A DNA stretch of 64,000 nucleotides. It comes from Radiobacillus deserti. GTDB lineage: Bacteria > Bacillota > Bacilli > Bacillales > Amphibacillaceae. A program made the translations under genes and the position numbers. Where the stretch lies: NCBI RefSeq assembly GCF_007301515.1, contig NZ_CP041666.1, forward strand, positions 1,860,001 to 1,924,000, written 5' to 3'. Shown here piece by piece: positions 43,746-52,175 of the stretch (its first letter is position 1; every line of letters starts with the position of its first letter). Below the pieces are notes generated by a model. It saw nothing but the letters and a program-made list of their open reading frames with translations. It ran no database searches and had not been told where the DNA came from.

Positions 43746-44312
43746 TTATTTCGGTTGAATTTGCTGTAAGTACCCCTCTAACTTACTTAAGGTTAGTGCT
43801 CCTGATACCTTTTCCACAACTTCTCCTTCCGAGTTAATAAAAAAAGTTGTAGGAAGTGGATCAATTCCGTACAGATCCATTACCTGCCCTTTATCATGCA
43901 AGACTGGGAATGTTAAATCATAATGATCTATAAACTTATTAATAACAAGCTCATTAGCATCTAAACTAACAGCTACGATTTCAACACCCTTTTCCTTGTA
44001 TTCCGGATATAATTCTTGCATATATGGCATTTCGTCTTCACATGGTTCACAATACGTGGCCCAGAAGTTCAACATAATGCCCTTGCCTTTTAAATCATTC
44101 AGTTGCAAAGAATCCGCTTCTCCATTTAACTGCTTCAGTTGAAAATTAGGTGCTTTATCCCCGACATCAACGACACTATTTCCTGAAACAAAGTTGGAAA
44201 CAAGCGCAAAAACTAATGCAGCAAACAACACAAGTAAAACCGTTGTTCGAAAAATTAAACGGCTCTGCTTTTTATTTTTTTTAACTTTGTTCGCTTCTTC
44301 TAATTTAGTCAT
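43746..44312 (-). CDS. resA: Thiol-disulfide oxidoreductase ResA
   Basis: Membrane-anchored thioredoxin-like protein that reduces the haem-binding cysteines of apocytochrome c. 188 residues: membrane anchor at about 20-42, then the thioredoxin fold with the redox motif CEPC in ATYCEPCEDE near residue 90, the exact motif of ResA, and the cis-proline in DPLPTTFF near 153. First gene of resABCDE. Confidence 0.95.
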   Translation of the reverse strand: MTKLEEANKVKKNKKQSRLIFRTTVLLVLFAALVFALVSNFVSGNSVVDVGDKAPNFQLKQLNGEADSLQLNDLKGKGIMLNFWATYCEPCEDEMPYMQELYPEYKEKGVEIVAVSLDANELVINKFIDHYDLTFPVLHDKGQVMDLYGIDPLPTTFFINSEGEVVEKVSGALTLSKLEGYLQQIQPK

Positions 44313-44367
44313 ATATGCACACTCCCGCTTCCATTATAGCATCGAAATAACGGTTAAAATTTGACTA

Positions 44368-45102
44368 TTATTTAACAATTTTTTGAGCTTCTGCACGCAA
44401 CTGTTTCACTTCGTGTGGGGTAAGCTCTCTAAATTCCCCTGCATTAAGTCCTTCCAATGTCAAAAACCCATATTGTTCCCGCTTTAGTTTATCAACTGGA
44501 TAACCAATGGCTTCTAACATTCTTCTCACTTGCCTATTTCTACCTTCTTGTAAATTAATTTGGACAATCGCGGTTTTCTTCTTGTCATCAGTAGACAGCA
44601 CCTTTGTAAAAGTAGCTTTTAGCTTCTCTCCATCGGATGAAATTCCTTTTCGAAGTTTATTCAGTTCCTCTCTCCTAGGTATTCCTTTTACTTTAGCTAC
44701 ATAAATTTTTTCAATTTCGTATTTTGGATGCATTAATAAGTTTGCAAATTCACCATCATTCGTAAGCAAGAGTAGACCGGATGTGTCATAATCTAATCTT
44801 CCGATCGGATAAATCCGCTCCTTCACATCAGGGAAAAAATCTGTTACTACTTTTCGATTTTTATCATCCTTCACACTTGAAATAACCCCTCTTGGCTTGT
44901 ACAACATGTAATAAACTGGTTGTTCTTTTTCTAAGGGTACACCTTCTACTTCAATATCATCATCTGGCCCAACCTTGGTACCTAACTCCTTCACAACTTG
45001 ACCATTTACCGTTACCTTCCCTGCTTCGATTAGCTTTTCTGCTTTACGACGAGAGGTAACACCGCTTTGTGCAATTACCTTTTGCAACCGTTCTAAACTC
45101 AT
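44368..45102 (-). CDS. rluB: Ribosomal large subunit pseudouridine synthase B
   Basis: Forms a pseudouridine in helix 89-type loop of 23S rRNA. 244 residues: S4 RNA-binding domain at about 1-60 (LQKVIAQSGVTSRRKAEKLI) and RluB/RsuA catalytic domain with the nucleophilic Asp in GRLDYDTSGLLLLTNDG near residue 103. It lies upstream of resA and 56 bp apart in the same orientation, as in B. subtilis. Confidence 0.94.
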   Translation of the reverse strand: MSLERLQKVIAQSGVTSRRKAEKLIEAGKVTVNGQVVKELGTKVGPDDDIEVEGVPLEKEQPVYYMLYKPRGVISSVKDDKNRKVVTDFFPDVKERIYPIGRLDYDTSGLLLLTNDGEFANLLMHPKYEIEKIYVAKVKGIPRREELNKLRKGISSDGEKLKATFTKVLSTDDKKKTAIVQINLQEGRNRQVRRMLEAIGYPVDKLKREQYGFLTLEGLNAGEFRELTPHEVKQLRAEAQKIVK

Positions 45103-45164
45103 ACCATCACCTGCTTTTCTTTCTGTTTCCTATCAGTCTTGACGTATTTTTTATTATTTAACGA

Positions 45165-45195
45165 AAAACAAGCGCTAACACTGTCATGTTAACGC
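45165..45195 (-). terminator. Terminator after spmB
   Basis: GCGCTAACA (45172-45180) pairs with TGTTAACGC (45187-45195), one G-T pair, followed by TTGTTTTT on the minus strand, 7 bp after the spmB stop. Confidence 0.8.
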
Positions 45196-45201
45196 TTTTC
45201 T

Positions 45202-45732
45202 TTATAAAAATACAATCGACACGATTATAATTGATGCAATTATACCAATAAAATCTGCTATTAGTCCAACTTTTAATGCATCTCCCATTCTGCGAATGCC
45301 CACAGCTCCAAAATAAACCGTCAATATATATAACGTAGTGTCTGTTGATCCTTGCATGGTGGATGCTAATCTTCCTATAAATGAATCTGGTCCGTGTGAT
45401 TGAATCAGTTCTGTTGTCATCCCCAGTGCAGCTGTACCAGAAATCGGCCTCACTAAGGCTAACGGAACAATATCTGCTGGAACTCCAATCGCCATCAAAA
45501 ACGGAGATATCCATTCAATAAATGCTTCCAGTGCTCCCGATCCACGCAATATGGCAATTGATACCATCATTCCTAGTAAAAATGGTAGAAGAGATACTGC
45601 CATGCTCACGCCTTCTTTTCCACCTTCGACAAAGCTTTCGTATGTTGGAACCTTCTTCCATGTGGCAACTACTAATACTAGTAAAATGATACATGGAATA
45701 ATCCATGTGCTTAACGTCGTAATCAGTGTCAT
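45202..45732 (-). CDS. spmB: Spore maturation protein SpmB
   Basis: 176-residue integral membrane protein of the nucleoside transporter-gate (Gate) type. In B. subtilis spmA and spmB are needed for full core dehydration. Conserved segments are PFLLGMMVSIAILRGSGALE and the C-terminal STDTTLYILTVYFGAVGIRR. ATG at 45732 overlaps the spmA stop by four bases. Part of dacB-spmA-spmB, mother-cell sigma-E genes in B. subtilis. Confidence 0.94.
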   Translation of the reverse strand: MTLITTLSTWIIPCIILLVLVVATWKKVPTYESFVEGGKEGVSMAVSLLPFLLGMMVSIAILRGSGALEAFIEWISPFLMAIGVPADIVPLALVRPISGTAALGMTTELIQSHGPDSFIGRLASTMQGSTDTTLYILTVYFGAVGIRRMGDALKVGLIADFIGIIASIIIVSIVFL

Positions 45733-46319
45733 CGCTTATTCTTCCGCACCCTTCTATAGTGGAATATTCGGTCCACAATAATCGCCGCTGTAGTGGAAAC
45801 TAGCGTAGCTAAAATGGTCGTTCCAACAATTTCAGTTGGGGCAGCGGATTCATATTTCATCCGGATGGCAATCACAGTTGTTGGTATTAGGGTCAAACTA
45901 GATGTATTTATGGCTAAGAACGTAATCATGGATCGACTCGCTTTATCCGATTGGCTAAGCTGTTTCATTTGCTCCATCGCTTTGATTCCCATTGGTGTTG
46001 CTGCATTCCCTAATCCGAATAAGTTTGCAGTAAAATTAGATAGAATATATCCCATCGCAGGGTGATTTTTCGGTATATCCGGAAATAACCTCGTAACAAA
46101 TGGTTTGAATAAGCGCGTTAGAATCCTCAATAAACCAGCTTCTTCTGCAACCTTCATAATCCCCAACCAAAATACAAGGACACTGATAAGACCTATGGTC
46201 AATGTTACTGCTTCATCGGCACCTTGAAATAAGGCTTGGTTCACTTGATCCATTGTGCCATTAAACATGGCGTAAACGATACCGATAATAGCCATAAAAG
46301 CCCATATTAAGTTAACCAT
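45729..46319 (-). CDS. spmA: Spore maturation protein SpmA
   Basis: 196-residue membrane protein homologous to SpmB, with about five helices and the Gate segment ANLFGLGNAATPMGIKAMEQM near residue 100. It overlaps dacB by 8 bp at its start and spmB by 4 bp at its end, so the three genes are translationally linked. Acts with SpmB in spore core dehydration; the transported molecule is unknown. Confidence 0.94.
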   Translation of the reverse strand: MVNLIWAFMAIIGIVYAMFNGTMDQVNQALFQGADEAVTLTIGLISVLVFWLGIMKVAEEAGLLRILTRLFKPFVTRLFPDIPKNHPAMGYILSNFTANLFGLGNAATPMGIKAMEQMKQLSQSDKASRSMITFLAINTSSLTLIPTTVIAIRMKYESAAPTEIVGTTILATLVSTTAAIIVDRIFHYRRVRKNKR

Positions 46320-47430
46320 GTACCGAAGCCCCGGTCAATTGCTCAAACACAGATAGGACTTGATCCCAGAAACCTTTTTCCTCTCCTTGTTCTGCTTCGG
46401 AAAAGATAGAGGCTGAAGTAATGGTTTCTCCATTAAGTCGGAAGATTTTCTTTCCAATAATTCCACCTGGTTCCTCACGTTTTGTTTCTTTTTCAATAAA
46501 CGTCTCAGAGGTAAGCTGTTTATTTTCTTGTTCAGTTAGCGGGTAAAGGATATCATGATGAATAAATCCTTCCACTATCTCGTCACTTCCTTGAATCGAG
46601 TATGTTTGAATCCCTTCATCTTGTAATTTCTTCATATCATAATGCTTAAAGCCCCAATCAAACAAGCTCATATGGTCATTCCAATCATCGGGTCCATCTA
46701 ATGTTACGACAATTAGTTTCATCCCATCCTTTTCAGCTGTTGAAACTAATGTTCTCCCTGCTTTTTTTGTATAGCCTGTTTTTCCACCTGTACTGTATTC
46801 ATAATAGCGTGTGAGCAGCTTATTTTTGTTTCCCCAAGCATATTCACGTGATTCAGCCTTATAGGATTTGGCACTGGTTATTTCACGGAATATCTCGTTA
46901 TTCATTGCGTGACGCATGAGTAAAGCCATATCGTAAGCCGTGGAATAATGTGTTTCCGAATCTAAACCATGTGGATTGTCGAAGTGACTATTCGTCATCC
47001 CTAACCACTGTGCCTTTTCATTCATCAAGTGAACGAATCCTTCAACACTTCCTCCTACATGCTCCGCAATCGCAACTGCAGAATCATTTCCTGAACGAAG
47101 CATAAGACCATATACAAGATCTTTCAATTTCATTTTCTCTCCCTCTTTTAAATAGATAGAAGAGCCCTCTGTATATACCGCACGTCGGCTGGCAGTAACC
47201 GTTTCATCTAACTTTCCAGATTCAATTGCCACAATAGCTGTCATAATTTTGGTGATGCTAGCAATGAGATGTTGGTCATTTGCTGCCTTTTCATAAAGAA
47301 CTCGTCCAGTTGTTTGTTCCATTAATACCGCATTTCGTGAAGAAACTCCTGGTTTTGCAAATGTTTGAACGGGCTGAACGAGTAATGCGAACATACTTAT
47401 ACAAGTGAGTAGTATTCCAATTTGCTTCAA
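46312..47430 (-). CDS. dacB: Sporulation D-alanyl-D-alanine carboxypeptidase DacB
   Basis: Penicillin-binding protein 5* that lowers cortex cross-linking. 372 residues. Signal peptide about 1-25, then the serine peptidase S11 motifs SITKIMTA (active Ser near residue 65), SGN near residue 115 and KTGYT near residue 217, with the C-terminal PBP5-type domain. Start is TTG at 47430 after GGGAGGTAGCACA; an ATG 18 codons upstream would place unusual residues before the signal peptide. First gene of dacB-spmA-spmB. Confidence 0.93.
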   Translation of the reverse strand: MKQIGILLTCISMFALLVQPVQTFAKPGVSSRNAVLMEQTTGRVLYEKAANDQHLIASITKIMTAIVAIESGKLDETVTASRRAVYTEGSSIYLKEGEKMKLKDLVYGLMLRSGNDSAVAIAEHVGGSVEGFVHLMNEKAQWLGMTNSHFDNPHGLDSETHYSTAYDMALLMRHAMNNEIFREITSAKSYKAESREYAWGNKNKLLTRYYEYSTGGKTGYTKKAGRTLVSTAEKDGMKLIVVTLDGPDDWNDHMSLFDWGFKHYDMKKLQDEGIQTYSIQGSDEIVEGFIHHDILYPLTEQENKQLTSETFIEKETKREEPGGIIGKKIFRLNGETITSASIFSEAEQGEEKGFWDQVLSVFEQLTGASVHG

Positions 47431-47562
47431 TGTGCTACCTCCCAACCTAGCCAATGTCTTTACATTCTTATGCAAAAAGGACATGCATATGACTGGTATT
47501 ATAATTTTTATTGTAAGAAGGGGAGGAAGGTTACGTAACGTACAAAAAATAGATACACAACA

Positions 47563-47597
47563 ATAAAAAAACTAATCCACTATCATGAATTAGTTTT
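47563..47597 (-). terminator. Terminator of scpB
   Basis: AAAACTAAT (47568-47576) pairs with ATTAGTTTT (47589-47597), with a T run on the minus strand. The scpB stop lies in the loop. Confidence 0.75.
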
Positions 47598-48185
47598 CTC
47601 GTTCTCTTTTTCTGCTTCATTAAATTTTTGAAAGAATAAATCTGCTTCTTGCTCTACATCGATGTCCGTCACTTCTTCTGGCAATGGTGGAAGCTCTTCA
47701 ATGGACTTCAACCCGAAGTAAGTGAGAAAGTCCTTTGATGTGCCATACATAATAGGACGCCCAACCCCTTCTTTTCTGCCTTTCTCCTCAATAAGTGACC
47801 TTGATACAAGCGTTTGGACAGGACGATCACTTTTTACTCCTCGTATTTCTTCAATTTCTGTTCTCGTAATGGGCTGCTGATACGCAATAATCGCTAATGT
47901 TTCCAAGGCTGCTTGAGACAGCTTAGACACATGTGGAGACTCTAACAATCTTTGATAATAAATGGCATGCTCCGGTTTCGTTGTTAAGTGATACACCTTG
48001 TTTGATTCTAACAATGTAATTCCACGGTCTGTATGCTCATAATCAAACTGTAGTTCCTCAACTATATGTTCGATCGTTTTGATATCTAGTTCCAAAATAC
48101 TTGCTATTTGTTTAATAGAGAGTCCTTCATCCCCTGTAGCAAACAGGAGACCTTCTACGATAGCTTTATATCCTGCAATCTCCAT
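47583..48185 (-). CDS. scpB: Segregation and condensation protein B
   Basis: Kite-type winged-helix subunit of the SMC-ScpA-ScpB condensin that organises and segregates the chromosome. 200 residues: two winged-helix domains (about 1-75 and 85-160, with AALETLAIIAYQQPITR near 95 and VSRSLIEEKGRKEGVGRP near 130) and an acidic tail. The ATG follows the scpA stop directly. Confidence 0.95.
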   Translation of the reverse strand: MEIAGYKAIVEGLLFATGDEGLSIKQIASILELDIKTIEHIVEELQFDYEHTDRGITLLESNKVYHLTTKPEHAIYYQRLLESPHVSKLSQAALETLAIIAYQQPITRTEIEEIRGVKSDRPVQTLVSRSLIEEKGRKEGVGRPIMYGTSKDFLTYFGLKSIEELPPLPEEVTDIDVEQEADLFFQKFNEAEKENEKTNS

Positions 48186-48923
48186 TTATACTTCCCCCAT
48201 TTGATACACTATTAATTCATCAAAATGATTTTCTTGCACGCAATAGATTTCTTTTACCTTCATTAGTTCTAAAATTGCGATAAATGTGACGACTATATGA
48301 GAACGAGTTGGATGTGGAAAAAGACTTGTAAAACGAACACCACCAGCACTTTTTCTTACCATATCCATCACCTCTTCCATTCTTTGCGATATTGGAATCT
48401 CCGCTCTTTGAATGGTCGTATCCATCGGCTGCTGCCATTTTTTTCGTTCAAACACCTTCGACATTGCAGCGATCATATCATAAATAGAAAGCTCTCCACG
48501 AACTACTGGAGGACGCTCCGTCATTTCGTCAAATACTTTTGGTGGTCTCGTAAAAATTTGATTGGATTCGCTTTCTCTGTCCCTTAATTGGTCAGCCGCT
48601 TCCTTAAAACGTCGATATTCAATAAGACGACGCATTAATTCCTCTCGAGGGTCCTCCTGATACTCATCATCTTCCGCTTCCAACTCTTGATTCGGTAATA
48701 GCAGTTGGCTTTTAATCGCTAGTAAAGTTGCAGCCATCACTAAGTATTCACTTGCAATATTTAACTCTAGCTGCTGCATTGTATGAATGTAGTTCATATA
48801 TTGCTTTGTAATTTCTGCTACTGGAATATCATATATATCAATTTCATATTGATTAATTAAATGCAACAATAAATCTAGTGGTCCTTCAAAATTGTCTATT
48901 TTAACAAGGTAGGACTGATCCAT
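48186..48923 (-). CDS. scpA: Segregation and condensation protein A
   Basis: Kleisin subunit bridging the SMC dimer. 245 residues. The N-terminal YLVKIDNFEGPLDLLLHLI is the family signature; the C-terminal winged helix (about 165-240) contains FIAILELMKV. The middle is acidic (EAEDDEYQEDPREEL). Adjacent to scpB, no intergenic space. Confidence 0.95.
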   Translation of the reverse strand: MDQSYLVKIDNFEGPLDLLLHLINQYEIDIYDIPVAEITKQYMNYIHTMQQLELNIASEYLVMAATLLAIKSQLLLPNQELEAEDDEYQEDPREELMRRLIEYRRFKEAADQLRDRESESNQIFTRPPKVFDEMTERPPVVRGELSIYDMIAAMSKVFERKKWQQPMDTTIQRAEIPISQRMEEVMDMVRKSAGGVRFTSLFPHPTRSHIVVTFIAILELMKVKEIYCVQENHFDELIVYQMGEV

Positions 48924-48993
48924 ATTGGTTACTTCCTTCCATCTATTACAGAGTTGCTCAGCTTACCAATTCAAGTCTTCTTCTTATCATATA

Positions 48994-49025
48994 CAAAAAA
49001 CTAGCTCTTCAACAAGAGCTAGTTT
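48994..49025 (-). terminator. Terminator after ribT
   Basis: AAACTAGCTCTT (48998-49009) pairs perfectly with AAGAGCTAGTTT (49014-49025) and is followed by a T run on the minus strand. Confidence 0.9.
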
Positions 49026-49039
49026 AGATTTTTCTAATT

Positions 49040-49396
49040 TTATGTATCTTCAGGCTTTTTCAGCTTTGCAAGAAAAGCTTTTGTAGAATCATTTGAAATT
49101 ACTTCTTGGCCCTCATAGATGCTTTGAATTTCTTCAAGCATCTTTTTCCCAATCCCCATACCTCGATAGGAAGGGTTCACGGTTATATGTTGAACGAGTA
49201 CTTTTTGATTGGACTGAAGCTCGATGCCAATTGCTCCTAATATATCGTCTTCCTTCCATAAATACAAATGCCAGGCCTCGTTCGTTTCATATTCTTTCAT
49301 TGTATGTTGTAGCTTTTTCACTTCTTTTTCTTCAGGCATAAAAGACAAAAGTCCCATAGCTATTTTTTCTAAACTTTTTTTATACCTAATTAACAT
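49040..49396 (-). CDS. ribT: GNAT acetyltransferase RibT
   Basis: 118-residue GNAT-family protein starting MLIRYKKSLEKIAMGLLSF, very like B. subtilis RibT. The acetyl-CoA loop is in NPSYRGMGIGKKM near residue 75. In B. subtilis ribT is the last gene of the riboflavin operon; here no rib genes and no FMN riboswitch are near it, so it stands alone. The substrate is unknown. ATG at 49396 after AGAGGGGTTTCT. Confidence 0.9.
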   Translation of the reverse strand: MLIRYKKSLEKIAMGLLSFMPEEKEVKKLQHTMKEYETNEAWHLYLWKEDDILGAIGIELQSNQKVLVQHITVNPSYRGMGIGKKMLEEIQSIYEGQEVISNDSTKAFLAKLKKPEDT

Positions 49397-49487
49397 AGAA
49401 ACCCCTCTTTATGGACATAACTTTCTATCCATGCTTCCCATTATAAGCTTAATCATTAAAAATTTCCATCCATGCTTCACTAAACGG

Positions 49488-49583
49488 TTAAAGAACAAAG
49501 ACAAACCAATAAACAAAACCCCAAATTATTCCTAGTGTTAGTAAAATAGCAAATAAAATCCAATTTTTCTTTCTTGTACTCAA
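49488..49583 (-). CDS. Possible 31-residue membrane peptide
   Basis: A TTG at 49583 opens a frame MSTRKKNWILFAILL.. of 31 residues: basic N-terminus and one helix rich in Ile, Leu, Phe and Trp, ending in a Leu before TAA. AAAGGA lies 11 bases upstream, rather far. The composition is typical of small spore or stress peptides, but there is no family I recognise. It fills part of the otherwise gene-free 49397-49656. Confidence 0.4.
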   Translation of the reverse strand: MSTRKKNWILFAILLTLGIIWGFVYWFVFVL

Positions 49584-49656
49584 CCAATCATCATTCCTTT
49601 TACTTCAAGTACATCTTTGTTAAATCATACTACTATTTATTCAATATGTCATGGTT

Positions 49657-50094
49657 TTATCGAACTGAATTCCAAAAATTTACTATTACTTTATACCCAT
49701 CAGACTGCTGCATTGCGATGTTAAATGGTATTAAATTAATTATGCACAACCACAAATTAAACAGGCTTCCTAATTGAATAGCTGGATGTTCTACGGAACA
49801 TGTACTAAAGAAAATAAGAAGGTTAAAAAAAGGACCTGCAAAGGAAATCACAGCCATTTCGGTCGGATGAAATGAATCCATCTTTTGGTAATTGGAATAA
49901 CCACCCAGAAAGAAGTACTGTTTTATATTCACACGCAGCTTCCCTTTTTTCACGCTAACTAGTGATCTACCTCTTCCTATTGTAAGTTCAATATCATCTG
50001 CTTTACAAAGAAATGCGGCAAAACAATGTCCTAGTTCATGAAGTAAGATACTTATAGGACCAATGATGAGGACGAATAAGAGTATATTAACCAT
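49657..50094 (-). CDS. Small M50-family site-2 metalloprotease-like protein
   Basis: 145-residue membrane protein with the zinc motif HELGH at residues 19-23 in the first helix and the third-ligand segment NLIPFNIAMQQSDGYK near residue 118. This is a minimal M50 peptidase core of the SpoIVFB type without PDZ or CBS domains. Substrate unknown. ATG at 50094 after AAGGAAGGAAT. No known sporulation anti-sigma or pro-sigma gene lies next to it. The real SpoIVFB is expected in the spoIVFA-rplU region elsewhere. Confidence 0.8.
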   Translation of the reverse strand: MVNILLFVLIIGPISILLHELGHCFAAFLCKADDIELTIGRGRSLVSVKKGKLRVNIKQYFFLGGYSNYQKMDSFHPTEMAVISFAGPFFNLLIFFSTCSVEHPAIQLGSLFNLWLCIINLIPFNIAMQQSDGYKVIVNFWNSVR

Positions 50095-50186
50095 ATTCCT
50101 TCCTTTCCGATACTAGAATCATTCTTCCATTTTACCATGACTTATTCTCTATAGGGAATCAGAGTAGAATATAGAAATCCAAAACG

Positions 50187-50212
50187 AAAAGTGAGTCCTA
50201 GGACTCACTTTT
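50187..50212 (-). terminator. Terminator after ppiB
   Basis: AAAAGTGAGTCC/GGACTCACTTTT, a perfect 12-bp stem with a two-base loop position, followed on the minus strand by a short T-containing tail. It ends lysA-ppiB. Confidence 0.8.
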
Positions 50213-50248
50213 CTCCATTCATGATTGCATCATTAATTTTTAAAGGAT

Positions 50249-50683
50249 TTAAACTGTTTCAACACGCACTTTCTTCATTTCATCGCCTTGTTGAATACGG
50301 AGAACCGTATCCAACCCTTCCGTCACTTGACCAAATACCGTATGAACGCCATCTAAATGAGGCTGTGGCTCGTGTACAAGAAAGAATTGGCTCCCTCCTG
50401 TATCTTTTCCAGCATGCGCCATTGATAAAGCTCCAGCTACGTGCTTATGTGGGTTTCCTTCTGTTTCACACTTTATAGTATAGCCTGGACCACCAGCTCC
50501 AGTTCCAGTCGGATCTCCGCCTTGTGCAACAAATCCTGGGATGACTCTATGAAACGTTACGCCATCATAGAAACCATCATTCGCTAGCTTTTCAAAGTTA
50601 GCGACTGTATTTGGTGCTGCGTCTTCGAACATCTCAATCACAATTTTTTCTCCGTTTTCAAACTCAATTGTTGCTTGCTTCAT
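50249..50683 (-). CDS. ppiB: Peptidyl-prolyl cis-trans isomerase B (cyclophilin)
   Basis: Cytoplasmic protein-folding isomerase. 144 residues. Cyclophilin signature FHRVIPGFVAQGGDPTGTG near residue 45 and the FFLVHEPQPHLDGVHTVFG segment near 100 contain the active-site residues. The ATG at 50683 lies inside the 3-prime end of lysA (20-bp overlap), showing co-transcription. Confidence 0.96.
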   Translation of the reverse strand: MKQATIEFENGEKIVIEMFEDAAPNTVANFEKLANDGFYDGVTFHRVIPGFVAQGGDPTGTGAGGPGYTIKCETEGNPHKHVAGALSMAHAGKDTGGSQFFLVHEPQPHLDGVHTVFGQVTEGLDTVLRIQQGDEMKKVRVETV

Positions 50684-51998
50684 TTAAAACGCCTCCGTTA
50701 TATGCATATTGTAAGTCATTTCGTGTCAAGTCTTTATAAGATTCTCTTTTAATCACGAGCTGGTCTCGTCCATCCTCTACAAACACAACCGCTGCTTTTG
50801 GAAAACGGTTATAATGATTAGACATGGAGTACCCGTAAGCCCCGGTGCTAAACACAGCTAGCAAATCACCATGATTAATATCTGGAACATCTATATCCCA
50901 GATTAACATATCACCAGATTCACAGCATTTCCCTGCAACAGATACTTGTTCTTTTAAATCATGATTTGCTTTGTTCGCAACCACTGCTTGATATTTAGCT
51001 TGATAAAGGGCAGGTCGTAGATTATCCGTCATACCGCCGTCTACAGACACATATTTACGAATCCCTGGTATGTTTTTAATAGAACCTAGTGTATAAATAG
51101 TCACGCATGCATTTCCAACAATAGAACGACCTGGTTCAATCCAAATTTCTGGTACCGGTAGTCGCAAAGACTCTGCTTGTTGTTTTACTTCTGAAACAAG
51201 CGCCTCCACGTAATCTACAAGTGGCAATGGTTCGTCCTCCGCTGTATAGCGAATCCCAAAACCTCCACCTAAGTTCAGTACTTCTGGTGTATAATCATAT
51301 ACTTGATTCCATTGATGCAAAGATTCAAATAAACGACGGACAGCCATAATAAACCCGTCTGTTTCAAAAATCTGTGAGCCTATATGGCAATGTAATCCTT
51401 TTACATGTAGTAAAGGAGAGGCATTTGCTAGTAAAAAGGCTTGTTCCGCTTGTCCATTCGATAAATCAAAACCGAATTTTGAATCCTCATTGCCTGTTAA
51501 AATGTAATCATGCGTATGTGCTTCAATACCAGGTGTAACACGAAGCAATATTTCCATGGATCTGTTAGTTTCTTGCAATATTTCCTTTAAGAGTTCGATT
51601 TCATAAAAATTGTCCACGACAATACATCCGATTCCGTACTGTACAGCCATCTCTAATTCCTCACGACTCTTATTATTTCCGTGCATATGAATCTTTTCAA
51701 CTGGGAAGTCAGCTTGAATAGCTGTGTATAGTTCTCCTTGCGACACAACATCGAGACTTAATCCCTCTTGATTCGCAACCTGGAGCATCGCTACAGAGGA
51801 GAATGCTTTACTTGCGTACGCAACCTGATATTTTACACCTAAGCTTCTAAATGTTTCCACAAATGCTCGTGCGTTTTTTCGAATGATGGATACATCATAT
51901 ACGAAAAGAGGTGTTCCATACTTTTGGGCTAAATCTACCGCATCTATGCCACCAATTTCTAAATGGCCATGTTGATTCGTTGGAAAGGGATAATCCAT
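50664..51998 (-). CDS. lysA: Diaminopimelate decarboxylase
   Basis: PLP enzyme that makes L-lysine from meso-diaminopimelate. 444 residues. The PLP lysine is in VAYASKAFSS near residue 63; GGGFGIRY near 245, EPGRSIVGNA near 290 and the CESGDML segment with the active Cys near 360 are conserved. ATG at 51998 with GAGGAGG-type site. The gene precedes ppiB and follows the spoVA terminator; lysA next to spoVAF is the Bacillus arrangement. Confidence 0.96.
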   Translation of the reverse strand: MDYPFPTNQHGHLEIGGIDAVDLAQKYGTPLFVYDVSIIRKNARAFVETFRSLGVKYQVAYASKAFSSVAMLQVANQEGLSLDVVSQGELYTAIQADFPVEKIHMHGNNKSREELEMAVQYGIGCIVVDNFYEIELLKEILQETNRSMEILLRVTPGIEAHTHDYILTGNEDSKFGFDLSNGQAEQAFLLANASPLLHVKGLHCHIGSQIFETDGFIMAVRRLFESLHQWNQVYDYTPEVLNLGGGFGIRYTAEDEPLPLVDYVEALVSEVKQQAESLRLPVPEIWIEPGRSIVGNACVTIYTLGSIKNIPGIRKYVSVDGGMTDNLRPALYQAKYQAVVANKANHDLKEQVSVAGKCCESGDMLIWDIDVPDINHGDLLAVFSTGAYGYSMSNHYNRFPKAAVVFVEDGRDQLVIKRESYKDLTRNDLQYAYNGGVLNEASNN

Positions 51999-52035
51999 GA
52001 TCTGTTCCTCCTCACCCTTACGCCTTTCTTAATTT

Positions 52036-52087
52036 AAAAATCCCTTATCCTCACTGAAAAGGATTCCTAAACAGATGGGATAAGGGA
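52036..52087 (-). terminator. Terminator of the spoVA operon
   Basis: TCCCTTATCC (52041-52050) pairs with GGATAAGGGA (52078-52087) across a long loop; five T residues follow on the minus strand. Confidence 0.7.
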
Positions 52088-52175
52088 ATGTTAGGTTCAT
52101 CATTACCATCTAATATGAGAAAAGGTTATGTTAAACATAAAGCTAATTTACCATAATGCAGAGTGCCGTTCAACA

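Noticed and set aside
45158..45778. Two minus-strand frames overlapping spmB in another frame
   Set aside because: Composition is abnormal and spmB explains the sequence with strong family similarity.
49657..50094. Calling the M50 protease SpoIVFB
   Set aside because: It lacks the CBS domain and length of SpoIVFB and is not next to spoIVFA.
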